Source: HKST-UBA85 sp035654775 (GTDB lineage: Bacteria; Bacteroidota; Bacteroidia; Flavobacteriales; Flavobacteriaceae). From it: a DNA stretch of 52,395 nt. The stretch is from positions 1 to 52,395 of the forward strand of contig DASRWB010000063.1 in NCBI GenBank assembly GCA_035654775.1, written 5' to 3'. A model generated the notes under the pieces. It saw only the letters and a list, made by a program, of their open reading frames with translations. It was not told the origin of the DNA and ran no database searches. This document shows, one piece after another, positions 17,046 to 25,536 of the stretch; position 1 is the stretch's first letter; every line of letters starts with the position of its first letter. A program made the translations under genes and the position numbers.

Positions 17046-18581
17046 TTAAAAGGGTACTGTATCTTCAGGTTCTTCAGAATCTCCGAAAGCTTCATCTGCA
17101 GAGGCTTTGTAATCTGTTTTAAAGGTATCGTCATTTGCTGCTGCGTTCATTTTACTGTGAAATTCATATGGCGAACCAAAATCGTCTAAATTATCGAACT
17201 TTCCTAAGTGGCCAATAAATTTAAGACGAATGCTATCTAAACCTCCATTTCTGTGTTTTGCTACAATGAATTCGGCTTGACCTTCGGTAGGCGAACGTTC
17301 GTCGTCGTCCCATTCTTCAATCTTATAATATTCGGGTCTGTAAATAAAGGAAACGATATCAGCATCCTGTTCTATGGCACCGGACTCTCTTAAGTCAGAA
17401 AGTAACGGGCGCTTACTACCTCCACGCGTTTCAACGGCACGCGATAACTGTGACAAGGCAATAACCGGGATATCCAGTTCTTTTGCCAGTGCTTTTAAGT
17501 TTCTGGAAATGGTAGAAATTTCTTGCTCTCGATTTCCACCTTTTTGGCCTCCGCCGGCAGTCATTAGTTGCAAGTAATCAATGACAATAAGTTTAATTTT
17601 ATATTGAGAAGCTAATCGTCTGGCTTTGGCTCTAAGGTCAAAAATTGATAATGATGGTGTATCGTCTATATATAAAGGTGCTTTTTCAAGCCCTTTTACT
17701 TTTACATTGAGTTGTTCCCATTCATGTTTTTCAAGTTTACCTGTTCGAAGTTTTTCCGAAGATAAGCCCGTTTCACTTGAAATTAAACGAGTAATAAGCT
17801 GCACAGAAGACATTTCAAGCGAAAAGAAAGCTACCGGAATGTTTCGGTCTACGGCTATATTTCTTGCCATAGAAAGCGTAAGCGCGGTTTTACCCATACC
17901 CGGACGAGCAGCTACAATAATTAAATCACTTTGTTGCCATCCAGAGGTCAATCGGTCTAATTTATCAAAGCCGGAAGGAATTCCGCTCAGGCCTTTTTTA
18001 TTTGAAATTTCTTCAATTTTTTTCTTGGCTTTTATTACTAAGTCTTGAGCTGTTTGACTCGAATTTTTTAGGTTTCCCTGTGTAATATCGTAAAGCTTGG
18101 ATTCTGCTTTATCAAGCATGTCAAAAACATCCTGTGTTTCATCGTAAGCGTCTTCAATAATTTCACTTGAAATTTTGATTAAGCTACGTTGAATAAATTT
18201 TTGTAAAATAATACGTGAATGAAACTCAATATGTGCCGAAGAAGATACTTTTTGAGTAAGTGAAATAAGGTAAAAATCGCCACCTACTATTTCCAGTTTT
18301 TCCGTTGACTTTAATTGAGATGAAACCGTTAATAAGTCGATAGGTTTACCTTCTTTAAACAAGTATGAAATGGCTTCAAAAATATGCTGATGAGCTTCTT
18401 TGTAAAAGGCTTCTGGGCTGAGAATATCTATCGTTTCATCTACTCCTTTTTTATCAATCATCATGGCACCAAGCACAACTTCCTCTAAATCAATGGCTTG
18501 CGGCGGAATTTTTCCTTTTTCAAGTGTAATTAAGGTGCTTTTATCTACTTTATATCCTTTTATTTGGTCGGGTTGTTTCAT
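17046..18581 (-). CDS. dnaB: Replicative DNA helicase DnaB
   Basis: This is a 511-residue protein. The N-terminal DnaB domain (about 25-130) contains EEVVLGAMMIDKKGVDE and is followed by a helical linker. The RecA-like domain starts near 195 with GIPSGFDKLDRLTSGW. Walker A is ARPGMGKTA at about 225-233, Walker B is IKLIVIDYLQLM, and the DnaB signature SQLSRAVETRG follows. DnaB is the hexameric helicase that unwinds the replication fork. The length is slightly above the usual 450-500, with an acidic C-terminal tail. The gene is monocistronic or the first of a pair with the downstream secreted-protein gene, 50 bases away. Confidence 0.97.
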   Translation of the reverse strand: MKQPDQIKGYKVDKSTLITLEKGKIPPQAIDLEEVVLGAMMIDKKGVDETIDILSPEAFYKEAHQHIFEAISYLFKEGKPIDLLTVSSQLKSTEKLEIVGGDFYLISLTQKVSSSAHIEFHSRIILQKFIQRSLIKISSEIIEDAYDETQDVFDMLDKAESKLYDITQGNLKNSSQTAQDLVIKAKKKIEEISNKKGLSGIPSGFDKLDRLTSGWQQSDLIIVAARPGMGKTALTLSMARNIAVDRNIPVAFFSLEMSSVQLITRLISSETGLSSEKLRTGKLEKHEWEQLNVKVKGLEKAPLYIDDTPSLSIFDLRAKARRLASQYKIKLIVIDYLQLMTAGGGQKGGNREQEISTISRNLKALAKELDIPVIALSQLSRAVETRGGSKRPLLSDLRESGAIEQDADIVSFIYRPEYYKIEEWDDDERSPTEGQAEFIVAKHRNGGLDSIRLKFIGHLGKFDNLDDFGSPYEFHSKMNAAANDDTFKTDYKASADEAFGDSEEPEDTVPF

Positions 18582-18691
18582 AAATGCGAAAGTAATTAAT
18601 TGGAGCGTTTAGGATAAAAAATATTCTTATCTATTGTTCACTACAAGTTAACATTTTAACTGTTAATAACTAAAAAAAATTGTTAATAGTC

Positions 18692-18725
18692 AAAAAAAAA
18701 CCCGATGCATTTTGCTTCGGATTTT
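18692..18725 (-). terminator. Rho-independent terminator after accA
   Basis: On the minus strand a 7-base stem with one mismatch (CCGAAGC/GCATCGG, loop AAAAT) is followed by GGG and nine T residues, 23 bases beyond the accA stop. Confidence 0.7.
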
Positions 18726-18747
18726 AAAGCTAATGATTTATAAAGGT

Positions 18748-19701
18748 TTAACTTTTGAAAACGCCCATTTGTGCATATTTTTCCATGCGCTGTTTCACCA
18801 ATTGTTTTGGTGATAAGTTTTTAAACTCTTCAAAAGCTTTTTCAATAGCTTCTTTAACTGTTTCAAAAGTTTTTTCTCTGTCTTTATGAGCGCCGCCTAA
18901 GGGTTCTTTAACTATTTCGTCTACTAGTTTTAGTTTTTTCATGTCCTTGGCTGTTAGTTTCAAAGCTTCTGCGGCTTGTTCTTTGTATTCCCAACTGCGC
19001 CATAGAATAGACGAACAGGATTCCGGAGATATCACCGAATACCATGTGTTTTCCAGCATGAGCACTTTATCGCCTACACCGATACCTAAAGCACCACCGG
19101 AAGCACCTTCGCCAACAATTACAACAATAATAGGCACTTGTAAGCGTGTCATTTCAAAGATATTCCTGGCTATGGCTTCACCTTGCCCGCGTTCTTCTGC
19201 TTCTAATCCTGGATAGGCTCCGGGAGTATCTATTAAGGTGACTACCGGAATGTTAAATTTCTCGGCAGACTTCATTAAACGCAGCGCTTTTCTGTATCCT
19301 TCGGGGTTTGACATTCCGAAGTTTCGGTACTGTCGGGTTTTGGTATTGTATCCTTTTTGCTGGCCTATAAACATATAGCTTTGATCTCCAATTTTTCCTA
19401 AACCGCCAATCATGGCTTTGTCGTCTTTTACATTTCGGTCTCCGTGGAGTTCTAAAAAAGTGTTGCCACAAATGGCTTTTATGTAATCCAGTGTGTAAGG
19501 TCTGTTTGGATGTCTGGACAATTGTACACGTTGCCACGCGGTTAGGTTTTTGTAAATCTCTTTTTTGGTGTCCAGCAGTTTTTTTTCAATTTGCTTACAC
19601 GTTTCTGTTACGTCTACTTCACTTTCTTTACCAATAACCTGACATTTCTCCAGTTGTTCTTCAAGTTCTTTAATCGGTAGCTCAAAATCTAAATATTCCA
19701 T
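18748..19701 (-). CDS. accA: Acetyl-CoA carboxylase carboxyltransferase subunit alpha
   Basis: The start at ATG 19699-19701 (MEYLDFELPIKELEEQ) gives 317 residues, the normal AccA length. A longer frame from 19734 would cover the -7 element at 19732-19739 and is rejected. Residues about 60-250 hold the carboxyltransferase crotonase-like core, with HPNRPYTLDYI, DTPGAYPGLEAEERGQGEAI and GEGASGGALGIGVGD. AccA works with AccD to transfer the carboxyl group from biotin to acetyl-CoA, making malonyl-CoA for fatty acid synthesis. No accD is in the window. Confidence 0.97.
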   Translation of the reverse strand: MEYLDFELPIKELEEQLEKCQVIGKESEVDVTETCKQIEKKLLDTKKEIYKNLTAWQRVQLSRHPNRPYTLDYIKAICGNTFLELHGDRNVKDDKAMIGGLGKIGDQSYMFIGQQKGYNTKTRQYRNFGMSNPEGYRKALRLMKSAEKFNIPVVTLIDTPGAYPGLEAEERGQGEAIARNIFEMTRLQVPIIVVIVGEGASGGALGIGVGDKVLMLENTWYSVISPESCSSILWRSWEYKEQAAEALKLTAKDMKKLKLVDEIVKEPLGGAHKDREKTFETVKEAIEKAFEEFKNLSPKQLVKQRMEKYAQMGVFKS

Positions 19702-19731
19702 AGGAATTTTAAGTTTGTTGTTAGTTAGTAG

Positions 19732-19739
19732 CAAATATA
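19732..19739 (-). promoter_or_regulatory. -7 promoter element for accA
   Basis: The minus strand reads TATATTTG, a full match to TAnnTTTG, 31 bases upstream of the chosen accA ATG. The -33 region is not clear. Confidence 0.45.
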
Positions 19740-19761
19740 AAAACTTTAATTGTGAAAGTAA

Positions 19762-20661
19762 TTAAGATGATTTTCTTTTTACCATTTGCTTTTTGTTTTT
19801 AAGAATTCCATTCACTAAAACGGAAAAAAGTATAATTGCTGCTCCGTAGTAAAATGTTGGTGACATTTGTTCATTTTCAGGAAAAAAAAGTAAGGCTAAA
19901 ATGATGCCATAAACCGGTTCTAGATTATAGGTAAGCATTACCGTATAGGGGCTGATATAATGCATAACATGCACAGCAGCAATAAATGCGTAGGCTGTGC
20001 AAATTGAACCCAAAAGTAACAGGTAGGTGATATCCGATTTGGGTAAGTGAAAAATTGTAGACGAATAACCATAACCAAAAACAAACATAAGAATGCTGAT
20101 AAACAGTATTCCGCTTAAAAATTCGTAAAACGAAATGGTGGTTGCTGTAAATTTTTTAAGAAACTTTCCGTTCAATACAGCGAAAAGTGCTGATAAAAAT
20201 GCCGAAACAATACCCAGTAAAATTCCGTTCAGGTGTTTAAGTTCACTTTGAGTAATAATTATTACTCCCAAAATAACCAGAAGTCCAAAAATAATTTCAT
20301 AGCCTATAATTTTTCTTTTGAAAACCAAAGGTTCTATAATTGAGGCAAAAAAGGCACCTGTAGAAAACATGGAAAGTGCTATAGAAATATTGGAAACTTC
20401 AATAGAAGCAAAAAAAGTAATCCAGTGTAAAGCTATTATAATTCCCGCTAGGGAAAGCTTTACAACGTCCGTTTTTGGGATGTTAATTTTTATTTTGGCT
20501 ATTTTTATATAGATAAAAATAAGCACAAGGGCAATAATCATTCTGTACCAAACCAGTGGAATTGCTGAAATGGTTATGAGTTCTCCCAGTATAGCCGTAA
20601 ATCCGGCTATAAACACCAAAAAATGAAGGTGTAAGTAGTTTTTTAATTTATCGTTTGGCAT
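19762..20661 (-). CDS. EamA/DMT family transporter
   Basis: This is a 299-residue membrane protein with ten predicted hydrophobic helices arranged as two five-helix EamA repeats. The second repeat begins near residue 150 (LLGIVSAFLSALFAVLNGKF). It ends in a basic cytoplasmic tail (KNKKQMVKRKSS). Family members export amino acids or other small metabolites, and the substrate is not predictable here. Its start overlaps the end of the LptF/G-type gene by 14 bases, so the two genes, and probably tgt, are co-transcribed. Confidence 0.85.
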   Translation of the reverse strand: MPNDKLKNYLHLHFLVFIAGFTAILGELITISAIPLVWYRMIIALVLIFIYIKIAKIKINIPKTDVVKLSLAGIIIALHWITFFASIEVSNISIALSMFSTGAFFASIIEPLVFKRKIIGYEIIFGLLVILGVIIITQSELKHLNGILLGIVSAFLSALFAVLNGKFLKKFTATTISFYEFLSGILFISILMFVFGYGYSSTIFHLPKSDITYLLLLGSICTAYAFIAAVHVMHYISPYTVMLTYNLEPVYGIILALLFFPENEQMSPTFYYGAAIILFSVLVNGILKNKKQMVKRKSS

Positions 20662-21724
20662 GGTACAACAAGTAAAAGGCTAAGGCTCCAAACAATACGT
20701 TTGGAAACCATACAGCAACTACCGGAGAAAAATCGGATTGTGCGGCCATAACCCCAAAAACTTTATCAAAAAAAACAAAAACCATGGCAATAGTAATTCC
20801 AAAGGCAAGATTAACTCCCATTCCACCGCGCCTTTTTTTATAAGAAACAGCTACAGCAATTATGGTTAAAATAAATACTGAAACCGGCAAGCTCCATTTT
20901 CGGTATTGTACCAATTGATACCTGCCAATGTTTGAAGAGCCGCGTTTTTTTTCTTTTTCAATAAAAGTTTTTAGCTCGTTGTAGGAAAGTGTTTCTGCAA
21001 TGTACTCTACCGGAGTTAAATCGTCTAAGTCAAAAGTGAATAGAGTATCTTTTCTTCTTTCGGTTTCAATAAAATCGTCTGTTTGGCCAACAGTTCTTTT
21101 TACATAATCCATGAGTAAATAGGACGAGTCTTCTTCTACATACCGAATGCTTCTTGCACTTATTTTATACTCTAGTTGATTGCCGTTAAAGTGTTCCAAG
21201 GTAAAGTTTTGTCCGGTTTTACTTTTTATATTGAAACTACTAACGTATATGTATTCGTTGTCATTTATTTGTCTAAATACATGCGTATTATCCGTAGCGC
21301 TTTTTCCGTCTTTGAAATATTTATAATCAAAATCATTAAATCCCTTACTGGCTTCGGGCGCCAAGTATAACCCTAATACCAAAGCTAATGCTGCGGCAAT
21401 TGAAGCTCCGTACATATAAGGTCTTAGAAATCGGGCAAAAGATACTCCTGAACTCAGAAAAGCAATAACTTCAGTATTGTTTGCCAGTTTTGAAGTGAAC
21501 CAAATAACTGATAGAAATAAAAATAACGGAAAAAGCAAATGAGCAAAATATATGGTAAAATCTAAATAAAATGCTGCAACTTCGTTAAACGGAACTTCTT
21601 TTTCCAGAATTTTTCCAATTTTTTCAGCCAGATTAACGGTAATACCAATAGGTATAAAAAGCAGCAACATTACAAAAAATGTAGCTAAGTAGCGTTTTAA
21701 TATATACCCATCTAATATTTTCAA
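20648..21724 (-). CDS. LptF/LptG family permease (YjgP/YjgQ type)
   Basis: This 358-residue protein has the family layout: three N-terminal membrane helices (first about 12-35), a periplasmic beta-jellyroll at about 130-265, and three C-terminal helices. It starts with MKILDGYILKRYL, which is typical. LptF and LptG form the inner-membrane part of the LptBFG ATP-driven machine that extracts lipopolysaccharide toward the outer membrane. The sequence does not let me choose between F and G. The gene is 2 bases downstream of tgt and overlaps the EamA gene; the tgt-lptF/G pairing is common in Bacteroidota as I recall. Confidence 0.9.
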   Translation of the reverse strand: MKILDGYILKRYLATFFVMLLLFIPIGITVNLAEKIGKILEKEVPFNEVAAFYLDFTIYFAHLLFPLFLFLSVIWFTSKLANNTEVIAFLSSGVSFARFLRPYMYGASIAAALALVLGLYLAPEASKGFNDFDYKYFKDGKSATDNTHVFRQINDNEYIYVSSFNIKSKTGQNFTLEHFNGNQLEYKISARSIRYVEEDSSYLLMDYVKRTVGQTDDFIETERRKDTLFTFDLDDLTPVEYIAETLSYNELKTFIEKEKKRGSSNIGRYQLVQYRKWSLPVSVFILTIIAVAVSYKKRRGGMGVNLAFGITIAMVFVFFDKVFGVMAAQSDFSPVVAVWFPNVLFGALAFYLLYHAKR

Positions 21725-21726
21725 AA

Positions 21727-22857
21727 CTACAACCTATTGTCCATTTGTTTTACCATTTTTTCTTTCCATTGCCTGAAATCTCCTGCTAATATATGCTTTC
21801 TTGCTTGTCTAACCAACCATAAATAAAAGCCCAGATTGTGAATTGTGGCGATTTGTTTTCCCAATAGTTCGTTTACTGAAAACAAATGACGCAAATAGGC
21901 TTTACTGTATTCCGTATCAACAAAGGTTATGCCTGCCTCATCGATTACCGAAAAATCATCTTTCCATTTTTCGTTTTTAATATTGATGGTTCCTTTTGCG
22001 GTAAACAGCATTCCGTTTCTGGCATTTCGGGTAGGCATTACACAGTCAAACATATCTATACCTAAAGCTATATTCTCCAGAATATTAATAGGAGTTCCAA
22101 CACCCATAAGGTATCTGGGTTTTTCTTTAGGCAATATTGAGGTTACTACTTCAGTCATGGCATACATTTCTTCTGCAGGTTCACCCACAGAAAGTCCGCC
22201 TATAGCATTTCCGGCCGCATTTGCACTGGCGATATACTCAGCAGACTGAACTCTTAAATCTTTAAAAGTACTTCCTTGTACAATAGGGAATAACGATTGG
22301 GAATGTCCATATTTTAAAGGTGTTTTTTCCAAATGGGTTATACATCTATCCAACCATCTGTGAGTCATGTGCATGGACCGTTTTGCATAGTTGTAATCGC
22401 ATGGATAAGGAGTGCATTCGTCAAAAGCCATAATAATATCTGCACCTATGCTTCGTTGAATTTCCATCACATTTTCCGGGGTAAACACATGATAACTTCC
22501 ATCAATATGTGATTTGAATTTCACGCCTTCTTCTTTAATTTTTCTATTTGCAGAAAGCGAATACACCTGATATCCTCCGGAATCTGTAAGGATGTTTCTA
22601 TCCCAATTCATAAATTTATGCAAACCACCGGCTTTCTCCAGAATAGGCGTTTGTGGCCTTAAATATAGATGATATGTGTTTCCCAGAATGATGTCAGGAT
22701 TAATATCGTTTTTTAATTCTCGCTGATGTACACCTTTTACTGAACCAACTGTTCCTACCGGCATAAAAATAGGCGTTTCAATAGAACCATGATCTGTGGT
22801 TAATAAACCGGCTCGGGCTTTTGTGGCTGTATCTTCTTTGAGTAAACTAAACTTCAT
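21727..22857 (-). CDS. tgt: tRNA-guanine transglycosylase (queuine tRNA-ribosyltransferase)
   Basis: This 376-residue TIM-barrel enzyme exchanges guanine-34 of GUN anticodons for the queuosine precursor. Visible motifs are ETPIFMPVGTVGSVKG near the start, LTDSGGYQVYSL, IMAFDECTPYPCDY, GNAIGGLSVGEP and the nucleophile region DMFDCVMPTRNARNG. The usual zinc-binding CxCxxC before SKAYLRHL is absent: the matching residues are GITFVDTEYSKAYL, with the following TIHNL histidine kept. This loss seems usual in Bacteroidota from memory. It is the first gene of a probable tgt-lptF/G-eamA operon, with a -7-like element at 22878-22885. Confidence 0.95.
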   Translation of the reverse strand: MKFSLLKEDTATKARAGLLTTDHGSIETPIFMPVGTVGSVKGVHQRELKNDINPDIILGNTYHLYLRPQTPILEKAGGLHKFMNWDRNILTDSGGYQVYSLSANRKIKEEGVKFKSHIDGSYHVFTPENVMEIQRSIGADIIMAFDECTPYPCDYNYAKRSMHMTHRWLDRCITHLEKTPLKYGHSQSLFPIVQGSTFKDLRVQSAEYIASANAAGNAIGGLSVGEPAEEMYAMTEVVTSILPKEKPRYLMGVGTPINILENIALGIDMFDCVMPTRNARNGMLFTAKGTINIKNEKWKDDFSVIDEAGITFVDTEYSKAYLRHLFSVNELLGKQIATIHNLGFYLWLVRQARKHILAGDFRQWKEKMVKQMDNRL

Positions 22858-22877
22858 TTAAAAAAAAGTATTGCCGG

Positions 22878-22885
22878 CAAAGATA
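22878..22885 (-). promoter_or_regulatory. -7-like element for tgt
   Basis: The minus strand reads TATCTTTG (TAnnTTTG), 20 bases before the tgt start. No fitting -33 element is seen. Confidence 0.35.
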
Positions 22886-22970
22886 ATTAACAAAAATGGC
22901 AATCGTTCTTAATACTATGCAAATTGTTAGCAATTACAAGTATTTCGTTAATAACTGGCAAAAACTGTAC

Positions 22971-23001
22971 TTTGTTAAGCTATTTTAAAAAGTTACTTTT
23001 G
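22971..23001 (+). promoter_or_regulatory. Promoter of the transketolase genes
   Basis: TTTG at 22971-22974, a 19-base spacer, and TACTTTTG at 22994-23001 give a complete match to the Bacteroidota consensus TTTG-N(17-23)-TAnnTTTG. The expected transcript start is near 23008, giving a leader of about 14 bases before the ATG at 23022. Confidence 0.75.
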
Positions 23002-23021
23002 CATCAAAAATTAAAAACCCT

Positions 23022-23867
23022 ATGCCAACAACACAACAGCTTGACGATTTAGTCTACCAGGTAAGACGCGATATTTTGCGGATGGTTCATAAAGTAAATT
23101 CAGGTCATCCGGGCGGTTCACTGGGTTGTACAGAATTTTTTATTGTTTTGTACAACAAGATAATGGAATACTCTACAAATTTTACAATGGATGGAAAAAA
23201 TGAAGATTTATTCTTTCTGTCCAATGGGCATATTTCGCCTGTATACTACAGTGTTTTGGCGCGCGCAGGCTTCTTTCCTGTAGAAGAACTAAACACCTTT
23301 AGATTAATAAACTCACGGCTGCAAGGACATCCAACCACTCACGAACATTTACCCGGTGTAAGAATAGCTTCCGGTTCACTTGGACAAGGAATGAGCGTTG
23401 CTATTGGAGCCGCTTTAACCAAAAAGTTAAACAACGATTCAAAACTCATTTACAGCTTACACGGCGACGGCGAATTACAAGAAGGACAAAACTGGGAAGC
23501 TATTATGTTTGCTTCAGCTAATAAAGTAGATAACCTAATTGCCACCGTAGACTTAAACGGGCAGCAAATAGACGGTTCAACCGACGATGTATTGCCTATG
23601 GGAAACCTCAAGGCAAAGTTTGAAGCTTTTGATTGGGAAGTTGTTGAAATTAAAGAAGGAAACTCTATTGAAGCCATAATAAATGGTATGGCTCTAGCCA
23701 AGTCCAAAACAGGCAAAGGTAAGCCCGTATGCGTTCTATTGCATACGGTAATGGGCAACGGCGTTGATTTTATGATGCATACTCATGCCTGGCACGGCAA
23801 AGCACCCAATGACGAGCAACTCGCTATCGGGTTGGCACAAAACCCAGAAACGTTGGGAGATTATTAA
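23022..23867 (+). CDS. Transketolase, N-terminal subunit
   Basis: This 281-residue protein is the thiamine-diphosphate-binding half of transketolase. It contains SGHPGGSLGCTEF, FFLSNGHISPVYY, the TPP motif GDGELQEGQNWE and the segment HTHAWHGKAPND. The enzyme moves two-carbon units in the non-oxidative pentose phosphate pathway. The C-terminal half is encoded by the next gene, 25 bases downstream, so the enzyme is split, as in many Bacteroidota. A strong promoter lies directly upstream. Confidence 0.93.
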   Translation: MPTTQQLDDLVYQVRRDILRMVHKVNSGHPGGSLGCTEFFIVLYNKIMEYSTNFTMDGKNEDLFFLSNGHISPVYYSVLARAGFFPVEELNTFRLINSRLQGHPTTHEHLPGVRIASGSLGQGMSVAIGAALTKKLNNDSKLIYSLHGDGELQEGQNWEAIMFASANKVDNLIATVDLNGQQIDGSTDDVLPMGNLKAKFEAFDWEVVEIKEGNSIEAIINGMALAKSKTGKGKPVCVLLHTVMGNGVDFMMHTHAWHGKAPNDEQLAIGLAQNPETLGDY

Positions 23868-23892
23868 TCATTTTTACATTCAAGACTTTTCT

Positions 23893-24846
23893 ATGAAAAC
23901 ATATACAAATACAGGCAGTAAAGACACACGCTCAGGTTTTGGAGCCGGATTAACACAACTAGGGCAGACCAACCCAAACGTAGTTGCACTTTGTGCAGAT
24001 TTAATTGGTTCACTTAAAATGGATGATTTTAAGGCAAACCATCCCGAAAGATTTTTTCAAGTAGGAATAGCCGAAGCAAACATGATGGGCATAGCCGCCG
24101 GACTAACTATTGGCGGTAAAATCCCTTTCACAGGAACTTTTGCAAATTTCTCCACCGGAAGAGTATACGATCAAATCAGGCAAAGTATTGCCTATTCCGG
24201 TAAAAATGTAAAAATTTGTGCCTCACATGCCGGATTAACCTTAGGAGAAGACGGTGCCACACATCAAATTTTAGAAGATATTGGTCTGATGAAAATGCTA
24301 CCCGGCATGACTGTGATTAATCCCTGTGATTACAACCAAACCAAAGCAGCTACTATAGCTATTGCTGACCATGAAGGACCCGTTTATCTGCGCTTTGGAA
24401 GACCAAAAGTTCCAAATTTTACTCCTGAAAACCAGAATTTTGAAATAGGAAAAGCTTTAAAATTACAAGAAGGAAACCAAGTAACCCTTGTAGCCACAGG
24501 TCATTTGGTTTGGGAAGCTCTTGAAGCCGCTAAAGTTTTACACACTGAAGGCATCTCTGCAGAAGTGATAAACATTCATACTATAAAACCTTTGGATGAA
24601 ACAGCTATTTTAGAATCGGTTGCAAAGACTAAATGTATAGTCACCGCAGAAGAACACAACTATTATGGCGGTTTGGGTGAAAGTGTTGCACGTGTACTTT
24701 CACAACAACTTCCAACACCACAAGAATTTGTTGCTACTCAAGATACTTTTGGTGAAAGTGGGACACCCGAACAACTTATGGAAAAATACGGATTAAACGC
24801 CGACAGCATAGTAGCTGCAGCTAAAAAAGTTATCCGCAGAAAATAA
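23893..24846 (+). CDS. Transketolase, C-terminal subunit
   Basis: The start at ATG 23893 (MKTYTNTGSKDTRSGFG) gives 317 residues. A longer frame from 23785 runs through the upstream gene and is rejected. The protein holds the pyrimidine-binding domain (QVGIAEANMMGIAAGL, then SHAGLTLGEDGATHQ) and the C-terminal transketolase domain (VTLVATGHLVWEALEAAKVL). It pairs with the preceding N-terminal subunit to form the active enzyme, with the conserved Glu of GIAEANM activating the thiamine cofactor of the partner. Confidence 0.93.
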   Translation: MKTYTNTGSKDTRSGFGAGLTQLGQTNPNVVALCADLIGSLKMDDFKANHPERFFQVGIAEANMMGIAAGLTIGGKIPFTGTFANFSTGRVYDQIRQSIAYSGKNVKICASHAGLTLGEDGATHQILEDIGLMKMLPGMTVINPCDYNQTKAATIAIADHEGPVYLRFGRPKVPNFTPENQNFEIGKALKLQEGNQVTLVATGHLVWEALEAAKVLHTEGISAEVINIHTIKPLDETAILESVAKTKCIVTAEEHNYYGGLGESVARVLSQQLPTPQEFVATQDTFGESGTPEQLMEKYGLNADSIVAAAKKVIRRK

Positions 24847-24901
24847 TATGTGTTTGGCAACGTTTTTGTAACTATAAACTAAAATCACAAAAACGGACAT
24901 C

Positions 24902-25489
24902 ATGAAAAAATTAGTTTTAGTATCCCTTTTCATCTTGGGAATAAGCCCGGTAATTTTTGCACAAACCTCTCAAGGCTTTGGTTTTAAAGGCGGTTTAAAC
25001 TACAACGCCAATGGAAATTACTTTGAATCAATAGGCGCAAATGCTGAACATCCGGATAGAAATATAGGGTTTCATTTAGGTGTTTTTGGTAAAATAGGAA
25101 ACAAGTTTTATTTGAAACCGGAATTGGTATACACCAGCACAAAAAGCGATTACGATAACGATAGTTTTAACATGCAAAAACTGGACTTACCGGTGCTTTT
25201 TGGCGCTAAAGTACTAGGTCCAATAAGCGTTTTTGGCGGTCCGTCTTTTCAGTATATTTTAGACACAGAATTTGATGGCATCACCATTAACGATATTGAA
25301 AACGATTTTACAGTAGGACTTAATTTTGGGATAGCTTTCAACTTTAGTAAAGTAGGTATTGATTTGCGTTACGAACGCGGTTTTAGTGATAATGAAGCTC
25401 GTTTTATCAACAACAACATAAGCGCAAATACAAGTCGGCTAGATACTCGACCGGATCAATTAATTCTCAGCTTATCGCTGATTTTATAA
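24902..25489 (+). CDS. Outer-membrane beta-barrel protein (porin-like, PF13568-type)
   Basis: This 195-residue protein has a signal peptide (MKKLVLVSLFILGISPVIFAQ). The mature region starts GFGFKGGLNYNANG and continues with alternating strands (FHLGVFGKIGNKFYLKPELV, GLNFGIAFNFSKVGIDLRYE, ending LILSLSLIL). This is the usual eight-strand small barrel of Bacteroidota. Its cargo or role is unknown. It lies 55 bases after the transketolase gene and ends at a strong bidirectional terminator. Confidence 0.85.
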   Translation: MKKLVLVSLFILGISPVIFAQTSQGFGFKGGLNYNANGNYFESIGANAEHPDRNIGFHLGVFGKIGNKFYLKPELVYTSTKSDYDNDSFNMQKLDLPVLFGAKVLGPISVFGGPSFQYILDTEFDGITINDIENDFTVGLNFGIAFNFSKVGIDLRYERGFSDNEARFINNNISANTSRLDTRPDQLILSLSLIL

Positions 25490-25490
25490 C

Positions 25491-25523
25491 AAAAAAAGCC
25501 GCTTAGTTTGAGCGGCTTTTTTT
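25491..25523. terminator. Bidirectional Rho-independent terminator
   Basis: AAAAAAAGCCGCT, loop TAGTTTG and AGCGGCTTTTTTT form a perfect 13-base stem with A and T runs on both sides. It serves the convergent barrel gene and FKBP-type lipoprotein gene. Confidence 0.85.
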
Positions 25524-25536
25524 ATTTTTTTCTCTA

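Noticed and set aside
19253..19537. 94-residue minus-strand frame inside accA
   Set aside because: It is an alternative frame of a clear AccA coding region with low-complexity basic sequence.
19702..19734. Longer accA start
   Set aside because: It would overlap the -7 element at 19732-19739 and adds residues not typical of AccA.
23785..23892. Longer N-terminus for the transketolase C-terminal subunit
   Set aside because: The extra 36 residues lie mostly inside the upstream gene and do not match the family; ATG 23893 gives the normal start.
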